64,000 nt of DNA from Sepiola atlantica (GCA_963556195.1 OY744537.1:19567274-19631273), one strand, 5' to 3'. Counted from the stretch's first letter, positions 32,594 through 44,663 are shown. Notes: generated by a model from the sequence alone, not told the origin. Numbers and translations: made by a program.

Positions 32594-33407
32594 GGTCTAG
32601 ACGAGTATTGATTTACTCCTCTCCAGGAGTTAGGCACAAGGCCAGTTTTTATCCTACCCCCACAAGTAAGATGTGACCCAAGGTCGGGTCGGGAAAGTGG
32701 GGTTTGAAAAGCCAGCGCCCAAGAGGTGAGCACTCTGGCCATTAAAAATTGCTTGGGCAGCCCCGTCGGCATTCCCCGGTAGGGGCGCCCCAGGCAGTAA
32801 GCAATAAACTTTACCATTAGGAATATTCGATGTCATTTTATAGACCTTAAAAAGTGGATTTCAGAAACGAAAAGAAAATAGCGGATGGAAACATTAGTGG
32901 CTAAAATCCCAGGATTTTACCCAATTCCTTACAGTCAACTGAGCAATCACAGAAAGAGGAGACACAGGCACCTATGGTAGAAGAAACATTTACTAAAATA
33001 AGCAATTTTTGAGGAGTTACCAACATTTTTTATCTGATATCATTTGAGTATTGATTTACTCCTCTCCAGGAGTTAGGCACAAGGCCAGTTTTTATCTTAC
33101 TCCCACAACTAAGATGTGACCCAAGGTTGGGTCGGGAAAGTGGGGTTTAAAAATTGTCTGGGCAGCCCCGTCGGCATTCCCCGGTAGGGGCGCCTCAGGC
33201 AGTAAGCAATAAACTTACTCCTCCCCAAAGAGGGAAGGCGAAGCCTGGGAAGGTGGACCTCCTAGAACTGCATGGGACAGACCCATAGACCGGTGGAAAT
33301 CAAGCCCCGAAGGCCAAGACAATACCAGTCTATGGGGGTGCAGTATCCATCGGAACAGATACTACACTTTGATCTTAGCCAAAAGGCCAAACTGGTCTAG
33401 ACGAGTA
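32594..33407 (-). mobile_element. Chimeric U2-SINE insertion with 14-bp target duplication
   Basis: GGTCTAGACGAGTA occurs at 32594-32607 and 33394-33407, bounding one insertion of 786 bp. Read on the minus strand it comprises a U2-headed SINE (33393-33051, with an internal deletion), 240 bp of non-SINE sequence (33050-32811) and a 5'-truncated second SINE (32810-32608). The 240-bp middle is the downstream flank of the SINE array at 35428-36648. The U2 head begins at TTTGGCCTTTTGGC, slightly shortened. Confidence 0.85.
32811..33050 (-). repeat. Transduced 240-bp flank
   Basis: Aligns without gaps to 35188-35427 with about six substitutions over 240 positions by eye, and like it abuts a SINE tail after GATATCATTTGAGTA. 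Confidence 0.88.
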
Positions 33408-34294
33408 GTTCAACCAGCAAAATAACAATCATGCACAAGGAAACATTCTTGTTAAATGATCCGTTTTTCTCTTAAGTGATAAGTCTGCGGAAATAACCTA
33501 ATGTATATATTTATTGCATCTGTTTATTCCACTCTACTTATTATGGTAACTCATTATGGGTTCTTAATTCGACGTCATTAGGACGCTCATCACCGGGATG
33601 TAGCCAAATGGATGCCGTAGATAACATGTTGAATAACACTTGACACTATTGAAAAAGAATGGAAACCTATGCGGGAAGATAACGCTTACGGTTGGATTGT
33701 TCACAAGTGTAAATGTCAGAGCTTTCTATATAGGTTATATGACAGCCATACTTATGCGCAGAGACGGAAGTAGTCTTGATCTGAAAGAGTGACTCATTGC
33801 GTTTCTTTGTCTTTTCCTTATAGGCTGAAGCCATTTATTAGAAAATAGCTTCTTTGTAACTGTCTCTCTCACACAAACATCTCAATCGTTGAACATTGTA
33901 TTATAAGGCATTTCATGCTGAATAAGTATAGTTTATCAATAAAAAAAAAAAAATCTATACTTATCATTGCTTTTTATTTCCTTGTAAATTCTGGTGTCTT
34001 AAAGTGGTTTAGATAGTAAAAAAACCTATTTTATCATTTGTCAGCATAGCATAGTCTAAAACAGTGATTCTGAAAAAGAAAAAAAAAAGTGAGATTGGGT
34101 TTTATTTTAGGCTTCCAGACATAATGAGGTGATTAAAGAAGCTGGTGTGTGTATTCAGGTCGTACATTTTGCTGGTCCAAAATACGAACGAACAGACAGA
34201 CTTTCTTTGGTAGTTGGGACCAAATGTATTTTCAGCACCCTCAATTATGCTAGAAAATTGAAAGGAACTGGTTTAGCATAACACGGTATACAAC
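33408..34294. other. Gene-poor stretch
   Basis: No gene or repeat copy recognised. Confidence 0.45.
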
Positions 34295-34440
34295 CTCTTC
34301 ATTATTTGGACTACTATTTTTATCTCCATTATTATTTTCACAATGTTTCGGCTGATGTAACCTTCAACCTTTTTGAACTTGGGAATCTTCATGTTGAACT
34401 TGGGGACCTATACAGTATTTCGAATTGGGTGGGACGTAAT
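34295..34440 (-). repeat. SINE-M fragment (3' half)
   Basis: TTTGGACTACT, TCACAATGTTTCGGCTGATG, GAACTTGGGAATCTTC and CCTATACAGTATTTCGAA are the inverted SINE-M 3' region and core. Confidence 0.7.
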
Positions 34441-34464
34441 GGGTGAAAATTTCAGATTCATGCG

Positions 34465-34836
34465 AGTAGTATTTTTTTGTGCTCATTTATACATAAATAA
34501 CACTAAACAATCAAACATTTTGGAAAATTCAGAAGGTGCAGGCCAAAAATAGCCGTTAGGGCTCCACGGGACTCAAAATCCACTATTTTTCGGTGAAAAA
34601 GTGGTTTCATGCGACATTGCAGGTCCTAAAACATCCTCAAAAGCTATGAATGGATATAGATGGTTAAATCTGATATAGTACTTTAATTTAGGGCCATTTT
34701 CAGGCTGTGAAAGGGTTTTCATGAATGTAAAAAAGCCAAAAACTAGTGGCCTGCACCTTCTGAATTTTGCAAAATTTTCAAAATGTTTGATTGTTTAGTG
34801 TTATTTATGTATAAATGAACACAAAAAAATACTACT
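34465..34836. repeat. 372-bp foldback
   Basis: Arms ~80-90 bases (34465-34545, 34747-34836) contain ACATAAATAACACTAAACAA and AGAAGGTGCAGGCC inverted. The 200-base middle has no frame. MITE-like. Confidence 0.85.
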
Positions 34837-35187
34837 TTTGCAAAAAGAAAATTTTGCTATTAAAATCGATTTCATCGATTACATAGTATACTCGACCAAA
34901 AATGTTTCCGATAGAATAATTTTCTAGATATTCATTGTTTATTTTCATTGGATGAACAACAAATATGAATGAATGCATTTGTTACAACTATTTTTTTAAA
35001 GCATTGTTTTATGAACTTCTATTTAAAAAAAAAAAATGTTACATTTTCAGTCATCACCAAATAATATACCTCATGTTGTTACAGCATCTTTTTTCTTAAT
35101 AATAAGAGCCTGTATTTACTACTCAGAATCTCTAAATTCCATTTTTTATTTCCTTAATTTAACAGGAATCATTAATGCAAGTTATTG
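34837..35187. other. Stretch without a gene
   Basis: Nothing recognised. Confidence 0.45.
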
Positions 35188-35427
35188 TTACCATTAGGAA
35201 TATTCGATGTCATTTTATAGACCTTAAAAAGTGGATTTCAGAAACGAAAAGAAAATAGCAGATGGAAACATTAGTGGCTAAGATCCCAAGATTTTACCCA
35301 ATTCCTTACAGTCAACTGAGAAATCATAGAAAGAGGAGACACAGGCACCTATTGTAGAAGAAACATTTACTAAAATAAGCAATTTTTGAGGAGTTACCAA
35401 CATTTTTTATCTGATATCATTTGAGTA
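35188..35427. repeat. Source flank duplicated at 32811-33050
   Basis: Unique-looking sequence immediately 3' (on the minus strand) of the U2-SINE array. It ends GATATCATTTGAGTA (35413-35427), which is the left target duplication of the array. Confidence 0.8.
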
Positions 35428-36648
35428 TTGATTTACTCCTCTCCAGGAGTTAGGCACAATGCCAGTTTTATCTTACTCCCACAAGGTAAGATGTGACCCA
35501 ATGTCGGGTCGGGAAAGTGGGACTTAAAAAGCCAGCGCCCGAGAAGGTGAGCACTCTGGCCATTAAAAATTGCCTGGGCAGCCCCGTCGGCATTCCCCAG
35601 TAGGGACGCCTCAGGCAGTAAGCAATAAACTTACTCCTCCCCAAAGAGGGAAGGCTAAGCCTGGGAGGGTGGACCTCCTAGAACTGCACAGGAGAGTACC
35701 TCAGACCGGCGGAATCAAGCCCCGAAGGCCAAGACAATACCAGTCTATGGGGGTGCAGTATCCATCAGAACAGATACTACACTTTGATCTTAGCCAAAAG
35801 GCCAAGAACGATATTATTTGAGTAGCCTTTTCTTTATTTTTAAAATTTTATTTACCTCCCCAGGAGGTTAGGTACCAGGCCAGTTTTATCTTACTCCCAC
35901 AAGGTAAGATGTGACCCAATGTCGGGTCGGGAAAGTGGGACTTAAAAAGCCAGCGCCCGAGAAGGTGAGCACTCTGGCCATTAAAAATTGCCTGGGCAGC
36001 CCCGTCGGCATTCCCCAGTAGGGACGCCTCAGGCAGTAAGCAATAAACTTACTCCTCCCCAAAGAGGGGAGGCAAAACCTGGGAGGGTGGACCTCCTAGA
36101 ACTGCACAGGAGAGTACCTCAGACCGGCGGAATCAAGCCCCGAAGGCCAAGACAATACCAGTCTATGGGGGTGCAGTATCCATCAGAACAGATACTACAC
36201 TTTGATCTTAGCCAAAAGGCCAAGAACGATATTATTTGAGTAGCCTTTTTTTTATTTTTAAAATTTTATTTACCTCCCCAGGAGGTTAGGTACCAGGCCA
36301 GTTTTATCTTACTCCCACAAGGTAAGATGTGACCCAATGTCGGGTCGGGAAAGTGGGACTTAAAAAGCCAGCGCCCGAGAAGGTGAGCACTCTGGCCATT
36401 AAAAATTGCCTGGGCAGCCCCGTCGGCATTCCCCAGTAGGGACGCCTCAGGCAGTAAGCAATAAACTTACTCCTCCCCAAAGAGGGGAGGCAAAACCTGG
36501 GAGGGTGGACCTCCTAGAACTGCACAGGAGAGTACCTCAGACCGGCGGAATCAAGCCCCGAAGGCCAAGACAATACCAGTCTATGGGGGTGCAGTATCCA
36601 TCGGAACAGATACTACACTTTGATCTTAGCCAAAAGGCCAAGAACGAT
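35428..36648 (-). mobile_element. Tandem trimer of U2-headed SINE, 418-bp period
   Basis: Three head-to-tail units have U2-like 5' ends (ATCGTTCTTGGCCTTTTGGC) at 36648, 36230 and 35812, exactly 418 bases apart. The array is bounded by GATATCATTTGAGTA at 35413-35427 and 36646-36660 (12-15 bp target duplication). Each internal junction carries a near-copy of the right flank (GATATTATTTGAGTAGCC), so the array grew from one insertion by unequal exchange that included flank. Units 2 and 3 are almost identical. The 83-codon plus-strand frame repeated in each unit is antisense to the SINE and is not a gene. Confidence 0.88.
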
Positions 36649-36660
36649 ATCATTTGAGTA

Positions 36661-37276
36661 GCCTTTTGTCATTTTGGATAAAGAACGAAGTAATATCATT
36701 GAACGTGGCCTGACTCAAGGAGAGCTTGATAGAATATCCTTACAATAACTTTCAAAGACATTTCTCAAAATGTCACTATTATAGAATAATGCCAAATAAG
36801 GAAAAATTAAATGGACATGGCTAGTATATTCTTAAAAAAAAGTGATCAGATTTTTTTTTTTGTTTTCTGCTGCAAACCTTTTTGTAATCCAGTCTCCACT
36901 ACCACTTGCTAAAGGGACAGAAGTGTGGACAGGTCTTTTCGAAAGCTAAAGACATATGAACAGAGTCAGATAGATCAACAGTGCTTGTCTCAGTGGATAG
37001 ACTTGTGTTGTGTTTGAAATAGCATGAGAAATGCAAGACATACGAGTGTCCATTGGAGAACGCTCTTTCAAGGGCAGCTTGAAGTATGGGCTGAGTTGAA
37101 CTGGATGCAATTCATTAACAACCTGGTCAGAGATTGTTTACATTGTGGAATTTTATATAACCATATTGTAAATTTTCTATATCGTTCATGTTCATCCATT
37201 CGTCCCAAGCCATGCAGTCTAATTACTTTGAGAAGAAAGACAAGATGGCAGCCTAGAAATTGATTGACATTTATAT
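36661..37276. other. Stretch without a gene
   Basis: A pair of overlapping short frames (37024-37263 plus, 37068-37316 minus) without motifs. Nothing else. Confidence 0.45.
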
Positions 37277-38136
37277 ATCTACTAGCTGTACCTGTGACCC
37301 ATTGGGTTGCAACCACTTGATTTCATTCGAAAATAAACAATGATATATCTGTTAAGAAGTTATTCTAGCTTAACTAAAAATAAGTCTCTTTTACTTATTA
37401 TCCTTATGGATGAAATAGAAGTAAAAAGTCCTATTATTTTGCTATCTAATTTACATGTCTGTTTATGGTGTATACGAACACACTATGTAAATTAGCTGGA
37501 AATGGTTACTCTTTATCTAAATGTTCAGAGACATCAAAGAATATTAGAGTGATTGAATCAATACACAGTGAGAGAGGGTGAGAGAAATACATAGACAGCT
37601 AAGAGAAAGATGGGTGGCTTCTTCAGTTAATTATAAATGATGGCTATATAAAGACAATATTTTTTTTTTTCTTTCTAACATCACTCGATCCCAGAACTAA
37701 AATATACTTTAGCATGTATTCTGCGTTATTGAAGTATATAAGAAAGAATCCTTAGGGAAATTTGATTTACTCACATTTAGTATCGTAATAGATTGCTAGA
37801 AACTAATTTAGTTGGGTATATCTATTCCGGTCAAAATTTAATTTAATCTATACTATATTTGTGGTGTGTCTGTTTATTTACTAGGAGATGCAATTGAAAA
37901 ACAATGCCCTATACCAAGATCAAACAATTCTTAGCGTATTGATTATGTGTTCAGGGTTTTTACAATAATATGCAGTCTTCATATCTATGAACAGCGAAGA
38001 CAATGTTTTATTTTATTTTATTTTATAAGTTGAAAATTATAGAAAAAAAAATGATATGAGGTTCAGGGCTGGGAGCAGAAGTACACAGGTGTCTTCATTC
38101 ATTCCCAGGAAACGCCGAGTGTTCTTGCTAGTTTTA
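37277..38136 (+). mobile_element. R5, apparently full length (~860 bp)
   Basis: Starts ACTAGCTGTACCTGTGACCC and ends AACGCCGAGTGTTCTTGCTA then GT, so the ends are ACTAGC...GCTAGT. Internal blocks recur at 23023-23440 and 29035-29145, and the 3' end recurs at 57355-57425. No open frame, so non-autonomous. Class not determined. Confidence 0.6.
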
Positions 38137-38249
38137 TATAAAAATAAAATTTGAAGTATTCGCCTATGCCAGGTTTTTCAAATCTTCCTCTGCTGAACAT
38201 CAACTCTATTGGAACATGTAATAAAAAGCAATTCAAAGTTATCCTTTTC

Positions 38250-38770
38250 ATCAATAAACATTTTATTAGAATAAAACAATTGTAAATCAGTTATCACTAA
38301 CTGAATGACATTTATCAATAATTTATGCTTTTTTTTTTGTTACAATAAAATATACCCCCCCCCCCAAAAAAAGATTTATTTTACTTACACTAAATACCTT
38401 TATCAGCAACAGATGTGATGTGTGTTTGCTTAAACATTTTTCACTGTCAAATTGAACCTTAACGATAATTGATAAACTTTACTATGAATAGGCAAGTATT
38501 TGCTAAATAATAATAAAAAAAGTAACTATTTCTTTGGTAGAGTTTAAAAAAAATTATCTGCTTTACTCTTGATTGGTCCTGTGTCGGTGTTCAGTATTTA
38601 GATTCAAAATCGATCAATACCATAATGGGAGCATATTAGTCCCAACTTTTCGTTTTTTGTACAGTCATTTATAGTTGGTATGGGGATAGTGTGAAAAGAG
38701 GATATGATATCACTTTCACTAATACCCTTTGAAAAGGTATGAATCCATATATCAAGGGTAGGTGAGACTC
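38250..38770. repeat. Dispersed repeat R9 (copy 1)
   Basis: Parallels 43190-43715: TATCAGCAACAGATGT, CACTGTCAAATTGAACC, AAGTATTTGCTAAATAATAA, CTTGATTGGTCCT, GGAGCATATTAGTC, CAACTTTTCGTTTTTT and GAATCCATATAT. The minus-strand peptide LDIWIHTF may be a trace of coding sequence. Confidence 0.7.
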
Positions 38771-38999
38771 TAAAGCCTTGTTTGTGCAACTAGTCTAGGA
38801 GAAGGAAAACTCCAAATAACACTGTTTGAGCAGGTTGATGCTACACAGGATTATTTGGTATCTGAATATTTATAATGTCAACTTTTTAAGATTCTTCCAG
38901 GTGTTCACCAGCAAGTGAACTATGGAGAAATAATCAAAAATTAAAAAAAAAAATGCTCCACTGGTGGGAGGCATCTATTCAACAATTCAATTCAATAAA

Positions 39000-39500
39000 T
39001 TTGGCAAAAAATAAAACAAGCATACTTCAGTTGCCATGTAGGGAAAGGGTGGTACAAATATACACAGAAAAAGAATACAATAGCTCAGCACCTGTCCAAT
39101 TTCGTCTTGAATTGTAACGTTGTTGGCACATCTACATCTAGAAGTTCATTCCAAGGTTCATGGATTTCAATTGAGAAAGCATCCTTTGTTAAGTTCAATT
39201 GAAATCAGCAGTGAAACAGTTTCTGGTGATATCAGCGTAGACCTCTTCCTGATGCAGGAGTGAATATTAGATCCTGAGGAAGACCGTAATGGCCATTTAG
39301 GCGATTGTAAACCAAAAATGAGAACTGCGTAATCGTCGGCACTCGAGGTTAAGCCTTTTCAGTCGGCTTTCGTAGGGCCGATCCCATAATCTCTGCACCA
39401 TTTGAGTAGCTAGTCTTTGAACTCTCTCCACATGCTGGATATCATGTATTAGATGTGGAGCAGAGACCTGGACACCATACTCTAAAAGGAACATACTTTG
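39000..39500 (-). pseudogene. LINE-D-like C-terminal remnant
   Basis: Minus-strand frame MFLLEYGVQVSAPHLIHDIQ, HVERVQRLATQMVQRL, SRLKRLNLECRRLRS, then after a frameshift LNGHYGLPQDLIFTPASGRG and PWNELLDVDVPTTLQFKTKL. YGxQxWxP, IExVQRxATxxV, LxxLxLxxLxxRRxRxD and WNxLxxxVxxAxxxxxFKxxLD are the conserved order C-terminal to the RT in CR1/L2-like LINEs. Truncated and broken. Confidence 0.75.
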
Positions 39501-39774
39501 AGAATTTGAAAGACATTCATCTCAATTCATCAAGGTTACTGATTAAGAAAACAAAGCAATCACATTTGTGTTTTCAGCTGCACTTATTTATTCATTTGAG
39601 ACATCAATTTCACCAAATATAGGAACCTTCAGTTGCTGATCCAGTAATTGTCTGATGAGTTAAATAACTTTCAATTTACCAATCCCCTTAAAATGAAGAA
39701 GTTGTGGTACAGCTTGAGATGTAATGTTCAAATGAAAAACATTCTGTTTCAGAATTTCTGACATGAGGATTGAT
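39501..39774. other. Stretch without a gene
   Basis: Nothing recognised. Confidence 0.4.
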
Positions 39775-40640
39775 AATTTTTTTTTATTTGGACTACTATC
39801 CTCATTATTTTTACAACGTTTCGGCCGGTGTAACCTCAAACCTTCTTTGGGTGCATCTTTTAAAACTCAAGAACCTATACGGAATTTTACACTGAACCCA
39901 TTATTTAATGCACAAGGGTGGATTGTTCTTGTTCTGTCAGCCATGACCGGGTAGAAGTGTTAATTAATTAATTAATTATTCTTAGAATTGAACCTTCAAC
40001 CTCAAGACTGGTGATACCAGATCAGGCTGCCCTGTGGCTCCCTGAGACGAAATTCACCTTAATTATGTTCTACAAAACCAAAAACAAAAACGACAGCCCC
40101 TCTCCCTTTCTCCCTCCCCTTTTTTATTTTATTTTTAGAACTTGAAGCATAAATCTTTTACTATAATGACCAGATTCGGCATTAAATAACCCAAAAAGGG
40201 TTGATATGCCGTAAAACAAAACTACCAAACCAAAAACGATGATTAAACATTTGAAGATATAAAGAACTTGAAGCATAAAAACTTTTACTATAATGACCAG
40301 ATTCGGCATTAAATAACCCAAAAAGGGTTGATATGCCGTAAAACAAAACTACCAACTACCAAATCAACCTCAAGAAGATTGTAACTTAGAATTGATTGTT
40401 AATCAACGCTTTAATGCCACAGGTCTTCTGGAGGTTCAAGTTTCAATCCTCACTACAGGTGACAATAAATAAGAATAACATAATAATTAACACTTTTACC
40501 CGGTTATGGTTGATGGAACAACAACAATCTACCCCCCCCCCCCCGTGGATAAAATAAAGGGTTCAGTTCGAAATTCCATATAGGTTCTCGAGTTCAACAT
40601 AAATATTCCTAAGTTCGAAAGAATGCTCCTGAAGAAAATT
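39775..40640. mobile_element. Inverted SINE-M pair interrupted by R2
   Basis: Left arm 39775-39990 is minus-strand SINE-M (CAACGTTTCGGCCGGTGTAA, CAGCCATGACCGGGTAGAAG). The right arm 40425-40640 is plus-strand SINE-M with B box GTTTCAATCCTC and TACCCGGTTATGGTTGATGG. Between them lies an inverted R2 copy (40005-40235) plus a partial second R2 unit (40255-40360), both with GGGTTGATATGCCGTAAAAC. Confidence 0.7.
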
Positions 40641-40917
40641 TATTTATCGGTTAACTCATACCCGAAGGTTTGGCCGCAGAATGAAAACAATAAAACTTCA
40701 AAGTCGGCGTTCAAGGTAAACGCAGCTCATCATCAGAGACAGGAAATGCTGAAAAAGGGGGGAGAAAATAAACCATATTAAAAAAAAAAAATGATGGATT
40801 TCAATCATCATTTATTAGCCAAGCCTCGTTAATAAAATATCAGATGTGAAGCTCGGAAAAGATGATTTAAAAGCTCTCTGAATACTCCCTTAGTTTTGTG
40901 GCTACTTAAAATACCAT

Positions 40918-40923
<6 letters not shown>
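40641..40923. other. Stretch without a gene
   Basis: Nothing recognised. Confidence 0.4.
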
Positions 40924-40970
<47 letters not shown>

Positions 40971-41215
40971 AATTTTAACAGTAACAACATAGTGGCTCCT
41001 CTCTTGGTCGATGTGCTCTTCAACCTTCTTCAGGTGTATTGTTAATTTATATACAGTGATGTTTTTTGTTTCTTCTTTTATCGTATTTAAATATGATGTA
41101 TGTTTATTATTTCTGTAATGAACAATACACCTGAAGAAGGTCGTCAAATACATGAAGGCTGGAGAGTACATCGGCTGAAACGTTGTGAATTTAGTAACCA
41201 TGATGAATCTGAAAC
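40924..41215. repeat. (TA)n and two inverted SINE-M-type cores
   Basis: (TA)n at 40924-40963. The core CCTTCTTCAGGTGTATTG (41026-41043, minus) is inverted at 41124-41141 (CAATACACCTGAAGAAGG). The plus copy continues to ACATCGGCTGAAACGTTGTG (41169). Confidence 0.65.
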
Positions 41216-41329
41216 ATAGACGTAATATAAATAACAATAGTACATCTTAGAAATATTGTCAGTCTATCATTGCAATCAGATTTTTTTTTTCGATCTTGTA
41301 AAACGAAAGAGGTTGACAGAATTGTCAAT

Positions 41330-41885
41330 AAGGTTTTATATTTTAATTTATCATCAACAAACCAATGTCGCCATTTCTTAGCATGCCTGATTTTTTTTCC
41401 CGTTGCCAATAACCCAATTATTGATTATAACAGGTTTTAATAAGTCTCTTTTCTTCTTCTTCATAAAGTACCATATTCCATCTGAGTAGGTCTGCCATGG
41501 AAGAATTTTATATTTGATCCCAGCGAAACCATGTTTAATTAGTTCCACGAAATATCGTTGATCATTTATTACTTTTGAGAACATCTTCCTGTTGGGCATT
41601 TTTTAGATAGCCAGCATTACCGAAGGATTGAGACCCGCTAAGCGCATAATCTATGGGTAAAGATACGATCTTCACTTGTAGCCAATCTTTTTTTAGATTT
41701 ATTTTAGATGTGTTATCTGTTGCAATAAATAACACTTGTTCGTGGATGTTCATATGGATTGTATTGCACAACCAGCTATACACAAAAGGTAGAAATGCAT
41801 TATTGATTATTGCAACAAGCACCAATTTTTTCTTGATGCTTTTTGCAACCATAACCAACTCGTTTACAGCACCTAAAACTTTAGG
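41330..41885 (-). pseudogene. Nucleotide-diphospho-sugar transferase-like pseudogene
   Basis: Two minus-strand frames join into one recognisable domain. The first (about 41885-41600) reads LVLVAIINNAFLPFVYSWLC, NTIHMNIHEQVLFIATDNTS and DWLQVKIVSL. The second (about 41600-41340) reads NDQRYFVELIKHGFAGIKYK, ILPWQTYSDGIWYF, LLKPVIINNWVIGN and KIRHAKKWRHWFVDD. These are the N- and C-terminal blocks of the Golgi-type nucleotide-diphospho-sugar transferase fold (PF03407 family), expanded in molluscs and other invertebrates. About 100 residues between them, including the acidic metal-binding part, are missing, and the two halves are in different frames. The last block needs another frame change. No signal anchor was seen. 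Consistent with a dead gene fragment or retrocopy. Confidence 0.65.
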
Positions 41886-41889
41886 ATAA

Positions 41890-43189
41890 TATATATTGTG
41901 TCTGGATGTAAATATCGTTGAGTTTGTCTTGTGGCTGTGTATAGATACTGCTAGGTGTGTTGTATACCTGGGTATATATATATCGTTGTTTTTGCACTTG
42001 TCTCATTCTAGGCTACATTTATTTCGACTTCTGACCATTTCTGAAAATAAATAATCCCCAAAGTAAAAACGATTATAAGCGAAATTAAAGCTAATAAAAT
42101 AAAATGATACTTTAAGCATTGTATCATTGTGACCTTGACTTTTATATTTATTTATCAAATAAGAATGTTATTTACGATGTGTACTTGTTTTTCTGGGCCT
42201 CCGATATTATTATCAATAGATAATAATATCAGTTATTATCAATAAATTAATACAGTTGTCACTACATATCTCTGAAAGTATCTACGATATTTTAAGTTTG
42301 AAATAAATTTAACTTTCAAGAATTGTTTTTCTAAATAATAGCTAATAAAAACAAAGCCAAACAAAATAGATTTTGTATTATGATTATTTAGAGATTATGT
42401 TTAATTAAGTTTATAGAAGCAAATAGTGTAGAAAAAAAAATGCAGGAGAAAATAATTTAAAACTTAGCTCTAAAATTCAATGATTATTGTAATTATATAA
42501 AAAAAACGAAAACAATATTTCGAAGGTAAAAAAAAAATGGAATTACCAACTAAAATAGTTACTAATTTTAACAAGTGGGGAAAAAATAAACAGACCATAA
42601 AAATACACAGATAAAAGTTTTGAATTATTAAAGTGTAGTAAAAAAAATTCTTCAAATTAGAATAAACTGATTTTTTTGTGTAGTAGACATTAAACAAATA
42701 TATGAACATTTTTAAAATGTGTAAATGTCATGAAACTAAAAATGTACACCAATTAAAATATATTTATGTACTCATCAAAATTGTAGTGAAAATGGAGAAA
42801 TCACTTGCAATCCACAGTTCTGAAAATGCTTCAGTTCCATCCAATAAAGTAGAAAATTAAATGGCAGATATTTATCTCTTTTTTTTTTTTTTCATTCGTT
42901 TATCATCCGTATAAAACTGTCAGTGTTAATACACAGCAACTTATGCATGTCTTTTTGAAAAATATTGTTTTGGTTTTGTTTTGGTTTTGCCTTTTGTGTC
43001 TTTTGTAATATAGCTGCTAGTAGCAACGTTTCTCTTCGAACCAACTAGTTTAGAAACTAAACAGTTTGAACAATTGAAAGCAAAAAATCAAAAATAAATC
43101 CTTGATACCACATATACATATATATATATTTTATCTATATATGTATCCTATTGTGTAACGACTTCACAATGTGTAACAGGTTTTCATTA
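41890..43189. other. Gene-poor stretch
   Basis: Very AT-rich; a short palindrome around 42205-42245 (GATATTATTATCAATAGATA). No gene. Confidence 0.5.
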
Positions 43190-43715
43190 CAAAAGAAAAT
43201 ACAACACCTATCACAACCAGGACATGATAATCGTAAATGACTTATTACTAAAAAAAAAATAACATTTCACAATAATTTACGATTTCTTTTGTTAAAATAA
43301 AAATGTAACTCCCCCTCCCATCCAAATAAATTTTATTCTACTTACGCTAAAGATGTATATCAGCAACAGATGTCATGTGTATTTGCTTAAGCTTTTTCCA
43401 CTGTCAAATTGAACCATAAAGATAATCTATAAACTTTACTATGAATAAATAAGTATTTGCTAAATAATAAAAAAAGAACTATTTCTTGGTAGAGTTAAAA
43501 AAAATATTATCTGCTTAACTCTTGATTGGTCCTAAAGTCAGTGTTTAGGTTCAAAATTAATCGATACCGTAATAAGGAGCATATTAGTCGCAACTTTTCG
43601 TTTTTTTGTATCGCCATTTATAGTTGGGTTTTAGGTCTGCATGGGGGAAAAGAGTGAACAGACGATACTATATCACTTTTACTGGGAAGGATTTGAATCC
43701 ATATATCCTCCCTCC
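43190..43715. repeat. R9 (copy 2), LINE-C inserted at its end
   Basis: Same block order as 38250-38770; similarity ends at CCATATATCCTCCCTCC, directly followed by LINE-C coding sequence. Confidence 0.7.
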
Positions 43716-44663
43716 AACCTTTATTATTCCTAATCTTCATAAACGACTTCCCCGATGCAATCGCATCCGAGATGGGTATTTTTGCTGATGACACCATACT
43801 CTATTATTGACATGAGAGCAATTCGAACACACACACATTCAAGGCAATGGCTGAATCCTTAGAAAATGACCCCCAGTCTGTAGTAAAATGGGGCTAAAAA
43901 TGGATTGTTACATTCAAGACAAAACTCCTTTCCTTTAACAATTATAACAAACTTTTCCAACCACCGATTGCCATGTCTGATAGCACCCTTTTCGAGAGTC
44001 CAACATTCAAACTCTTCTGCCTAGCATTCACTGGCAATATGAATTGGAATAAATACATAGATGGTAGTGCCAAGTTTGCTGCAAAAAAGGTTTGCCCCCT
44101 CTATTGGGCTAGGAAACTTCTCACACCTGCCAGTATCCTATATCTCTATAAAGCCACTGATGGCGTATTGTTGCCACATCCGGGCTGGTGCACCAACCAT
44201 TAACCTCCCTATCTTGGACAGGATGCAAAAAAAAGAGTTTCTAACCTAATAGGTTCAGCACTGCTTGCCAAGCTCCAACCCCTGTACCATTGCTGCAATG
44301 TTGCATCCCTGTGCTTGTAACAAGTACTTCAACAGAATGTGCTCCAATGAACTTGCTGCACTCAATGTAAATATCGCCAACAAACCCGACTATCAGCAAG
44401 ATCCCACATCGTAGAGGTCACTAGATGACATAAATTATTAATTTTAATAGCTTCTTTTCTCAGACCGCTTGCCTTTGGAATTCCCTCCCTGCTCTGTTTC
44501 CCCAACTGTACCAACATTCAGAAATTTACATGTAATATAAACAAACATCGTCTCCCCCCCCCCCCACTGAGGATGCCCCCTATAAATCTAGCCCCTAATC
44601 ACAACAGTAACCCCTTATGTCTCAGTGGCAATATCGCCTTGTTTGGGGTGAATAAAAATATTC

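Noticed and set aside
35428..36648. Functional tandem U2 snRNA genes
   Set aside because: Only the first ~45 nt resemble U2; the Sm site and 3' stem-loops are absent, and target duplications show retroposition.
35570..36657. Three repeated 83-codon plus-strand frames
   Set aside because: They lie antisense in the U2-SINE units and are broken in the other SINE copies, so there is no sign of coding constraint.
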